Source of the DNA: CBDDRG01 sp051306415
Lineage (GTDB): Bacteria > Pseudomonadota > Gammaproteobacteria > Pseudomonadales > Porticoccaceae
Assembly: GCA_051306415.1 (NCBI GenBank)
Contig: JBPPNE010000378.1
Coordinates: 1-6,122, forward strand
DNA: 6,122 nucleotides
Direction: 5' to 3'
Positions within the stretch are counted from its first letter, which is position 1, and each line of letters starts with the position of its first letter. The position numbers were made by a program, and so were the translations under genes. The notes under the pieces are model-generated. The model did not search any database, had not been told where the DNA came from, and saw nothing but the letters and a program-made list of their open reading frames with translations. Below, one piece after another: positions 1 through 5,751 of this stretch.

Positions 1-482
1 CCTTCCTTCTCGGCCAGTGAGGTCATCACCAGCAGCGAGTCGCCAAGAATCATGCGGTTGGTCCAGTGCGGCTGGCTGTTGGAATCATGGCTGTAGAAAT
101 CGAGCTTGCGATCAAAGCCGCCCTCGATGCCGTTGAAGTCGGCGAAGAGTTCGGTCTGATACGCCGCCGCCTCTTGCGCGACGCGGTGGCCCGCCGGAAT
201 CGCCGCGTGGGCCAACAAGTCGTCGATGATGGCCTGCGGGTGAATCTTCTCCTGGATGTAAATCGGCACCACGGGAACGGCGAGGTCTTCGCGATCCTGT
301 TCGTCCTTGCCCTTCCAGACCAGTTGCGGATCGAGGGACGGATCGCGCGGGTAGAGCATGGTCTTGGGCGCGAGTTCTTCGTCAGCCACGAAGTCGCGCA
401 GTTCCTCGGTGGGGATGTTGGCGCGTTTGTCCTTGTGGCGGATGGACTCGACGCTCAAGGGAGGGGTGTTCTTCTTGGCCAT
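1..482 (-). CDS. Type III-like site-specific DNA methyltransferase (Mod), N-terminal part, truncated by window edge
   Basis: Reading leftward from ATG at 482, the frame stays open to base 1 (160 codons plus 2 nt), so only the N-terminus is present. The protein begins MAKKNTPPLSVESIRHKDKR. At about residues 123–161 it has FDRKLDFYSHD, then HWTNRMILGDSLLVMTSLAEKEG. In type III/beta-class N6-adenine or N4-cytosine methyltransferases, an N-R-x-I-x-G-D-S/N-L stretch like this lies shortly before the catalytic DPPY motif. DPPY itself should lie just beyond the left edge and is not seen. The family transfers a methyl group from S-adenosylmethionine to DNA, protecting host sites from the partner nuclease. 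The start is supported by AGGA on the minus strand (492–495), 9 nt upstream. It is the third gene of the operon, 51 nt after the ATPase gene. The family call is firm; target base and recognition site cannot be read. Confidence 0.85.
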   Translation of the reverse strand, partial: MAKKNTPPLSVESIRHKDKRANIPTEELRDFVADEELAPKTMLYPRDPSLDPQLVWKGKDEQDREDLAVPVVPIYIQEKIHPQAIIDDLLAHAAIPAGHRVAQEAAAYQTELFADFNGIEGGFDRKLDFYSHDSNSQPHWTNRMILGDSLLVMTSLAEKE

Positions 483-491
483 GGACAATTT

Positions 492-495
492 CCTG
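492..495 (-). promoter_or_regulatory. Ribosome binding site of the methyltransferase gene
   Basis: The minus strand reads CCAGGAAATTGTCC directly before ATG at 482. The AGGA core is 9 nt from the start codon, which supports this ATG and independent initiation rather than read-through from the upstream gene. Confidence 0.6.
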
Positions 496-511
496 GGTTA
501 CTCGCTTGCGC

Positions 512-526
512 CTGTTTGATGAACAG
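512..526 (-). other. Small intercistronic hairpin between ATPase and methyltransferase genes
   Basis: A perfect 5-bp inverted repeat (CTGTT at 512–516, AACAG at 522–526) with a 5-nt loop lies in the 51-nt spacer after the ATPase stop codon. No T-run follows it on the minus strand, so it does not look like an intrinsic terminator. It might affect mRNA processing or relative expression of the methyltransferase, or be chance. Confidence 0.25.
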
Positions 527-533
527 CAAATAG

Positions 534-2315
534 CTACTTCCGGTCAGGCCGGAACAGCCCATCGAGCAAATCGAGCTTCTCGGTAACCTCTGCCGGAATG
601 ATCTGTGGATCGGCATACTCAACCAGGCGGTGAAGCTCCCCCTTCTTGAGCAACATGGCATGCTTGAGTTTGGCTGCCAGACGACGGAAAAACTCCTCGG
701 CAAAGTCACTCAGCTTCAGCCGCTCCGTTTTTGCTTCCCACAGCAGGCGCGCACCATCTGGCGCCGAACTGCGATAGGTCTGAAAGTCCGCCGTAACGCC
801 GTCGAACACCCGTTCCAGAATGAGTTGTTCAAGTACCGACTCGATCTCTGCGCGGAAGCTGTCAAACAATTCCATGTCCTGATAATGCGCCATGGCATAG
901 TTACGCAAGACCTCCGGCGTGATGAAGTAGTTTTCGGCTTCATACCTCCGCCAATAGACAAGATTCAAGCCGCCTTCCTGGAAGGGCTGCCGGTTCTGAT
1001 TGTCTTTATCGAGAATGGCCACGCCACGCAGGCCGGGTACCAAAGCCCGTAAAGCAAAGAAATGATCTTTCGGTGTAATGCCGAAGCCGCCCTCCACCCG
1101 CTCCAGCTCGCTTTCCAGAGACTCCACCGGATAGTTATTCTGCACGTAGAACGAATTGACGCGCTCGTCCCAAACGGTCGCAACCGGGTGATTCAGCCGC
1201 ACTGCCAGGGTACGCAGCATATCCAGATCGGTACCGCCCTCCACGTACAACACATAGCCGCGCTCTCGCGCTTTGACGTAGTGCGCGGCGCCAAAATGTT
1301 TAAGCGTATTGAGAATGTCCTTCTTGGCAGCCAGATCATCCGCCTGGCCATCCAGCAACAGGGTCAGGTTGTTGTCCAGTGCCTCGTCGAGAATGACTTC
1401 CGAGTGCGTCACCAGCACTACTTGCGAGTCGTTCTCGGTGGCAATATCGCGCAGCAGCACATACACCTGCTTCTGTCGCAGGATTTCCAGATGCGCATCC
1501 GGCTCATCCACCAGAAGCACACTGCGTTTGTGCGAATAGAGATACGCGAAAATCAGCAGCATCTGCTGAAAACCCCGCCCCGACATTGATACATCGAGTT
1601 CTTCTTTCACATTGGGCTGCCGGTATCGCAACTCGATCGCTCCTCGGCTGGTCTCCTGGGGCGTGCTGAGCTCAACGTCAAACAACCGGTGCATCAGTTG
1701 AGCGATACGTTTCCAGTCCGCCGGGCTATCCTGGGCAACCATCAGGCACAGATTGCGCAATACCTGTGCCGTCTGACCCTGACCGAGCAATACGCCGATA
1801 CGCCCCGGTTGCAGGATGGCTTCTTCCGTTTCCAACCCGGACATCGGGTAGAGCAACTCCACATTAAGCGAAGCGGCATACTCAATCAGTTCCATGTTAT
1901 TGAGTGCCGCATCGTCAGGCGTGCAGTACACCAGCTCATCTCCCTGATTGCGAAAGCGCATCGAGAGCGGTATGAGTTCGTTTTTCCACCACACAGCCAC
2001 GGTAATGACCAGCGGCACGTCCTTGTTGCCCGTCCGAACGGTGGTGTTGTTCCAAAAATACCGCGTGCGCTGTACCGGAACCGACACGATGGCCAGCCGA
2101 TTGAGCCCGGTCGATGTACGCTCCCTGGCGGAAGAGTCCTTGCGCACGTCGAACCAGGTCTTCACCGCTTGTGACCACAGGGCAATGGCTTGAATCACGC
2201 TGGTCTTGCCGCAGTTGTTGGGGCCGATCAGTACCGCCGGGTGATCCAGCTCGATACGCTGCTTATCACCGAAGCGTTTGAAATTTTCAATTTCAAGATA
2301 ATGCAGTAGTCGCAT
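534..2315 (-). CDS. AAA ATPase with C-terminal TOPRIM-like nuclease domain (OLD/GajA or PARIS-like)
   Basis: This 593-residue protein combines an ABC/SMC-type ATPase with a TOPRIM-like domain. Visible ATPase motifs, in order, are Walker A GPNNCGKT (31–38), an ABC-like signature SMSGRGFQQ (243–251), Walker B SVLLVDEPDAH (265–275; D270, E271) and the H-loop in VLVTHS (H304). The C-terminal part shows the TOPRIM pattern: VLYVEGGTDLDML (E359), then AILDKDN (D436, D438), then WRRYEAENYF (455–464), close to the 'iENY' motif of OLD and DUF4435-type nucleases. OLD-family proteins of similar length, including Gabija GajA, cut or nick DNA under nucleotide control. In PARIS, an ATPase and a TOPRIM nuclease respond to phage anti-restriction proteins. 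ATG at 2315 is preceded by AAGGAAG at a 6-nt spacing. The gene lies between the Res-like and Mod-like genes (gaps 22 and 51 nt). Sampled lines look less GC-rich than the flanking genes. Domain calls are firm; the exact role in defence is inferred. Confidence 0.85.
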   Translation of the reverse strand: MRLLHYLEIENFKRFGDKQRIELDHPAVLIGPNNCGKTSVIQAIALWSQAVKTWFDVRKDSSARERTSTGLNRLAIVSVPVQRTRYFWNNTTVRTGNKDVPLVITVAVWWKNELIPLSMRFRNQGDELVYCTPDDAALNNMELIEYAASLNVELLYPMSGLETEEAILQPGRIGVLLGQGQTAQVLRNLCLMVAQDSPADWKRIAQLMHRLFDVELSTPQETSRGAIELRYRQPNVKEELDVSMSGRGFQQMLLIFAYLYSHKRSVLLVDEPDAHLEILRQKQVYVLLRDIATENDSQVVLVTHSEVILDEALDNNLTLLLDGQADDLAAKKDILNTLKHFGAAHYVKARERGYVLYVEGGTDLDMLRTLAVRLNHPVATVWDERVNSFYVQNNYPVESLESELERVEGGFGITPKDHFFALRALVPGLRGVAILDKDNQNRQPFQEGGLNLVYWRRYEAENYFITPEVLRNYAMAHYQDMELFDSFRAEIESVLEQLILERVFDGVTADFQTYRSSAPDGARLLWEAKTERLKLSDFAEEFFRRLAAKLKHAMLLKKGELHRLVEYADPQIIPAEVTEKLDLLDGLFRPDRK

Positions 2316-2321
2316 GAAAAG

Positions 2322-2328
2322 CTTCCTT
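2322..2328 (-). promoter_or_regulatory. Ribosome binding site of the ATPase/TOPRIM gene
   Basis: Within the 22-nt gap after the Res-like stop codon the minus strand reads TTAAGGAAGCTTTTC before ATG at 2315. The AAGGAAG element at about 6 nt spacing is a good Shine–Dalgarno match and fixes the start. The short gap suggests translation coupled to the upstream gene. Confidence 0.6.
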
Positions 2329-2337
2329 AATCTTGTG

Positions 2338-5300
2338 TCATCGCTTGGCTAAGTCCTGAAGGCTGCCCCGGATTGCGTTTTTCGCGTCCCAGGGATCGGT
2401 CACCTCAATAAACGCCCAGCGCTCGAAGCCGCCGTGGTTGTTGATGGCCGGCACCCACAGGGTGCTGGCCGTGGCGACCTTGGCGGCCTTGTCCTTCTTC
2501 TTCTCGCCGGTGACTTCGATGAGCAGGTTCAACTCATCACACTCACCCCGGCCCTCTCGATGCGAGGTGGTGGGCGATTGTTTCACGACGGCGATGAAGT
2601 CGGGGATGTAGTTCTTCTCCTCGCCGTTCAGCGTGTAGGGGATAGTGAAGCCGAGGTTGTGGTTCTTGACGTAGCGGATGACCTCGGGCATGTCTTCGAG
2701 GGCTTCGGCCATCTTCTGCTCCCACGAGTCGGTATCGGCGACGACATGGGAGATGTGGCACTTGTCGCCGCGGGTGGCAAAGACGGGCCGGGTGGTGTCG
2801 AAATCCACATAACGGGTGGAGCCGAGGGTGTCATACGGGCGCAGGATGGGCTTGAGCTTCGCCGTACCGTCGGTCGAGGCGACGATGGCCTTGTAGATGC
2901 GGTCGGCGGCGTCGTGCGCGAACTCGATCAAGAGCAATAGTTGCGGGAAGGTGTTGTCCTTGAGCGTGACGCATTCGTCCAGCCAGCGTTTGGCGATGTC
3001 GAGTAGTTGCGGGAAGAGCCAGGGCTTGTCATTGCCGTCGTCGTCGCGGAAGTATTTTTCCAGCGTGAGCTTGGCCAGCAGGAAGGCGACTTCGTTGGGC
3101 CGGCGGCGCTTCAGATCGTCGAGGGTGTGGATGCTGGATTCGCCGACGATGGGGTCGAGCTGCACCTTGGTCGGAATGTCGGCCGTGGAGAGGGTCAGCC
3201 TGGATTTTTCGGTGAAAGTCGCGGTGAGCCGTTCGCCGGCCACGTCGTAACGGTAGCCGAGCAGACGCGGGAAGGTGATCTCGGAGGCGATGCGGCTTTC
3301 GAGCGCGCGCACGCGGGTGGGCAGCGGGCCGGGCTTGGGGTCTGCGGTTGCGCCGCTGCACGGGATGAAGGAAAACGGTACGCCATAGACTTCGGCGTAT
3401 TCGGGGTCGAAATGACCGTTCTTGTTGGCCGCGTAACTCATGCGGCGCAAGGCGCGGCCAACCACCTGCTCACACAACAGTTGTGTGCCGAAGGCGCGCG
3501 CACCGAGAACATGGGTAACGGTGTTGGCGTCCCATCCTTCGGTGAGCATGGAGACGCTGACCACGCACCTGACGTGCTCACCTAGCTTGCCCGCTTTGCC
3601 CACGGTGTTCATCACTTCACGGAGCAGGTCTTCATCGGTGAGGTTGTCGGTGTCACGACCGGGGAATCGGGCGCGGTAGTCGGCCTTGAACTCATCGATT
3701 TCGCGGGCGGCGATCTTCTTGAAATCGTCGCTCATTGCCTCGCCGGATTCGAGCTGCCGGCTGTCCACCAGAATGGTGTTCGGGCGGTGCAGCCACCCGC
3801 CGTTGCCATCGTCGTTGCGGAAGATGGGCAGTTGCCCGGCCTGGACGATGGCCTGCTCACCGATCTGTTTTTCCCAGCCGGCAATAAAGTCGAAGACCAG
3901 CTTGGAGACATTGGTGTTGTTGCAAACGACGATGAACACCGGCGGCGTGATGCCACGGGCGCGGGCCTCGGCGTTCTGCTCCCACAGGCGGTAATACTTC
4001 TCGTAGTTGCCGTAGAGACTGAGTAGCGCCCCTTGCAGTTCGATAGGGAGCTTCGGTTCGCCACCCACCTCAGCAGTTTTGCGGCCCTTCTTCGGCAGGT
4101 CTTCGCGGATGCGCAGCCACAGGTCGCGGTAGGTGGGCTGGTCGCCGGTCATCGAGTTGTCGGCGACGGGCACGCGGGGCACCTTGACGATACCGGCCTC
4201 AATGGCGTCAATCAGCGAGAAGTCGGAGACCACCCACGGGAAGAGCGTGCCTTCGGGGTAGCCGGAACCGCGCAGGAAAAACGGTGTGGCGGAAAGATCG
4301 TAGATGGCCTTCACGCCAATCTTGGCCTTCACGGCCTCGATGCCGGAAATCCAGATACGGGCTTCTTCCTCGCGACTCTTGGCCTCGATGCGATCATCGC
4401 CGGTAAGTGTTTCGTCAACGCCATCGGGTTTGCGGCGGTAGCAATGATGGGCTTCGTCGTTGAGGACGATGATGTTTTTCTTGGTGCTCAACTCGCGGCA
4501 GACGCGGCGCACCATCTGGTCGGGGGTTTCGGTGAACAGGCTTGGTTGCCCATTTTTACTCTCGGCGGCGAGAATCGACTTGGTGATCTTGCCGGCGGCG
4601 ACCTTCTCATGCAGTAGGAATTTGTGGTAGTTGGTGATGAGGATTTTGGCCTGCCCGAGCTGGTCCTGGTACTGGGCCGGAACGATGTCGCGCTGGCGGT
4701 AGTAGTTCTCCGGGTCGTTTGGCAGCAGCACGCGCAGCCGGTCGCGGATGGTGATGCCGGGCGTGACGATCAGGAAGGTATCGGAGAAGCGTGCGTCCTG
4801 CGGGTTGGCGCGCTTGTTGAGCGTGTGCCAGGCGATAAGCATGGCCATGACCACGGTCTTGCCCGAGCCGGTGGCCATCTTGAATGCCGTGCGCGGCAGT
4901 CCGGGGTTCGATGTGTCATTCGCTTCACGTATCGCGTTCTCGATCCAGGCATCGCCGTACTTCTTGGCTACCTCGGCAATGTAGATGGCGGTTTCGAGAG
5001 CTTCGTTCTGGCAAAAGAAGAGTTTCTTCTCGCGGTTGGGGTCAATCCAGTAGGCAATCAAGCGCGCGGTGGTGGGTGTCACACCGACGTAGCCACCCTT
5101 GCGCCATAGGGCGACGCGGCGACGGATGTCGTTGACGAGCTTGTTCTCTTCGATGCGGTCTTGTGTCCACTCGGTGTCGAATAGCACCTCTTGCGCAGCG
5201 CCCTTCTTCTTTTTGGGTCGGGCGATGGGCACGAAATAGGAGCTGATGCGGCGGCCGTCAACTTCTTCATTCGTGATCCCCTCGTCAGTAAACCTGAAAT

Positions 5301-5361
5301 GACGGGTTGGCTCGTCAAAAGGCGAGTTGATGACCGGGTTCTCGATAACGACTTGGCTCAT
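2338..5361 (-). CDS. Type III Res-like restriction enzyme: SF2 helicase with C-terminal PD-(D/E)xK-type nuclease
   Basis: The protein has 1007 residues from ATG at 5361. Helicase motifs in order are Walker A MATGSGKT (162–169), motif II DEAHH (302–306), motif III SATP (357–360), motif V TEGWDANTVTHV (607–618) and motif VI QVVGRALRR (632–640). This is the arrangement of type III restriction Res subunits and their relatives. The C-terminus has YIPDFIAVV (D921 in PD), then NLLIEVTGEKKKDKAAK (E949), resembling a PD-(D/E)xK nuclease. The usual lysine of E-x-K is threonine here (E949-V-T951), with lysines only at 954–956. It resembles the restriction enzymes I recall annotated as the BPTD_3080 family, a recollection that needs checking. 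It is expected to act with the downstream Mod-like methyltransferase. The frame extends to a TTG at 5400, but ATG 5361 is preferred because AAGGA lies 10 nt upstream and the product begins MSQVVIENPVINSPF. It is the first gene of the operon. Confidence 0.9.
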   Translation of the reverse strand: MSQVVIENPVINSPFDEPTRHFRFTDEGITNEEVDGRRISSYFVPIARPKKKKGAAQEVLFDTEWTQDRIEENKLVNDIRRRVALWRKGGYVGVTPTTARLIAYWIDPNREKKLFFCQNEALETAIYIAEVAKKYGDAWIENAIREANDTSNPGLPRTAFKMATGSGKTVVMAMLIAWHTLNKRANPQDARFSDTFLIVTPGITIRDRLRVLLPNDPENYYRQRDIVPAQYQDQLGQAKILITNYHKFLLHEKVAAGKITKSILAAESKNGQPSLFTETPDQMVRRVCRELSTKKNIIVLNDEAHHCYRRKPDGVDETLTGDDRIEAKSREEEARIWISGIEAVKAKIGVKAIYDLSATPFFLRGSGYPEGTLFPWVVSDFSLIDAIEAGIVKVPRVPVADNSMTGDQPTYRDLWLRIREDLPKKGRKTAEVGGEPKLPIELQGALLSLYGNYEKYYRLWEQNAEARARGITPPVFIVVCNNTNVSKLVFDFIAGWEKQIGEQAIVQAGQLPIFRNDDGNGGWLHRPNTILVDSRQLESGEAMSDDFKKIAAREIDEFKADYRARFPGRDTDNLTDEDLLREVMNTVGKAGKLGEHVRCVVSVSMLTEGWDANTVTHVLGARAFGTQLLCEQVVGRALRRMSYAANKNGHFDPEYAEVYGVPFSFIPCSGATADPKPGPLPTRVRALESRIASEITFPRLLGYRYDVAGERLTATFTEKSRLTLSTADIPTKVQLDPIVGESSIHTLDDLKRRRPNEVAFLLAKLTLEKYFRDDDGNDKPWLFPQLLDIAKRWLDECVTLKDNTFPQLLLLIEFAHDAADRIYKAIVASTDGTAKLKPILRPYDTLGSTRYVDFDTTRPVFATRGDKCHISHVVADTDSWEQKMAEALEDMPEVIRYVKNHNLGFTIPYTLNGEEKNYIPDFIAVVKQSPTTSHREGRGECDELNLLIEVTGEKKKDKAAKVATASTLWVPAINNHGGFERWAFIEVTDPWDAKNAIRGSLQDLAKR
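2533..2577. repeat. REP-like sequence absorbed into the Res-like reading frame
   Basis: The + strand reads CTCACCCCGGCCCTCTCGATG and then CGAGGTGGTGGGCG. When translated forward it gives L-T-P-A-L-S-M-R-G-G-G, very like the 'LTPALSxRE' peptides that come from a common dispersed palindromic repeat in proteobacterial genomes. A core dyad CTCG-ATG-CGAG lies at 2556–2566, with imperfect outer pairing (2552–2553 with 2569–2570). In the Res-like protein it encodes residues 929–943 (SPTTSHREGRGECDE), between the PD and E-V-T motifs of the nuclease domain, and it keeps the frame. Identification is by resemblance only; no second copy lies in this window. Confidence 0.4.
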
Positions 5362-5371
5362 GGTGTTCGTT

Positions 5372-5376
5372 TCCTT
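5372..5376 (-). promoter_or_regulatory. Ribosome binding site deciding the start of the Res-like gene
   Basis: The minus strand reads GTAAAGGAAACGAACACC before ATG at 5361. AAGGA sits 10 nt from that ATG. The alternative TTG at 5400 has no comparable purine-rich element just upstream, so the shorter protein is preferred. Confidence 0.6.
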
Positions 5377-5627
5377 TACAAACCAGCCGGTACAGACCAA
5401 CCGGCACTGGTGGAAATGCTAGTCGCGAAATTGAGTACCTGTTGTGTCAGAGTTGCCTTTGACCGGATCGGCAGTCTTTCAGCGGAGCTCGACGATTTCG
5501 GAACTGTTATGCACGAGTTTATTGTCACTCGGTTTTCACAGCGAGAGTGTTTCCGAGCGTACCACCCATGTCGACTGGCATAGTCTAACAGCTGAGCCTC
5601 GATCATCGCGGCAACCGAATGTCGGCC

Positions 5628-5635
5628 AGGAGGTG
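5628..5635 (+). other. Orphan AGGAGGTG, a strong Shine–Dalgarno-like sequence
   Basis: AGGAGGTG is fully complementary to the usual 3' end of 16S rRNA, yet no ATG, GTG or TTG follows at normal spacing. The only initiator-like codon nearby is a rare ATT at 5645. From there the frame is open for 36 codons and ends in a TGA (5753–5755) that overlaps the ubiE ATG as ATGA. It could be a relic leader or coincidence. Confidence 0.25.
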
Positions 5636-5647
5636 TCTCGGGACATT

Positions 5648-5671
5648 CCAGTTTCCCCGCAGACAAACTGG
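5648..5671. repeat. Inverted repeat CCAGTTT/AAACTGG
   Basis: Perfect 7-bp arms (5648–5654 and 5665–5671) flank a 10-nt spacer. No T-run follows on either strand, so it is not a typical terminator. Its position 26 to 49 nt upstream of the proposed ubiE −35 element is compatible with a regulator binding site, but no known operator is recognised. Confidence 0.35.
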
Positions 5672-5682
5672 CTCGTTGTGGT

Positions 5683-5710
5683 CGCTGGCCGCTCTCTGAC
5701 GACGCCAGCG
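5683..5710. repeat. Inverted repeat CGCTGGC/GCCAGCG over the ubiE promoter
   Basis: Perfect 7-bp arms (5683–5689 and 5704–5710) are separated by 14 nt. The interval contains the proposed −35 hexamer of ubiE, and the right arm lies in the promoter spacer. It could be an operator for a dimeric regulator; in a GC-rich genome chance is also plausible. Confidence 0.3.
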
Positions 5711-5725
5711 GCGAGCGTGTACAAT
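5696..5725 (+). promoter_or_regulatory. Probable sigma70-type promoter of ubiE
   Basis: CTGACG (5696–5701, four of six matches to TTGACA) is followed by an 18-nt spacer and TACAAT (5720–5725, five of six matches to TATAAT). The −10 ends 26 nt before the ubiE ATG, which would give a short 5' leader of roughly 20 nt. Confidence 0.5.
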
Positions 5726-5751
5726 GGCCACTCCACCAGCGGACACCCGCC

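Larger units (their letters stand above)
5362..5751. other. Divergent intergenic region between the R-M operon and ubiE
   Basis: This stretch of about 390 nt separates the two divergent transcription units. It should contain both promoters; only the ubiE-side one is convincing. It also holds two perfect 7-bp inverted repeats and an AGGAGGTG without a canonical start. Open frames crossing it (for example 5444–5755 on + and 5376–5771 on −) have no recognisable motifs, are rich in serine, threonine and arginine, and are not supported as genes. No integrase, tRNA or obvious attachment site was seen. Confidence 0.6.

Noticed and set aside
66..533. Open frame of 155 codons on the + strand
   Set aside because: It lies opposite the Mod-like gene, whose protein has recognisable conserved motifs and a ribosome binding site; the + frame shows none.
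3007..3585. Long + strand open frame opposite the Res-like gene (also 4033–4617 and 4624–5109)
   Set aside because: These are antisense shadows of a GC-rich gene. They overlap conserved helicase motifs on the minus strand and have no recognisable domains.
5361..5400. N-terminal extension of the Res-like protein from TTG at 5400
   Set aside because: The extra 13 residues need a rare start without a good ribosome binding site, while ATG 5361 has AAGGA at a suitable distance.
5377..5470. Promoter for the Res-like operon on the minus strand (TAGCAT and CTGACA elements)
   Set aside because: The best −10-like and −35-like hexamers are about 23 nt apart, too far for a sigma70 promoter, so no site is claimed.
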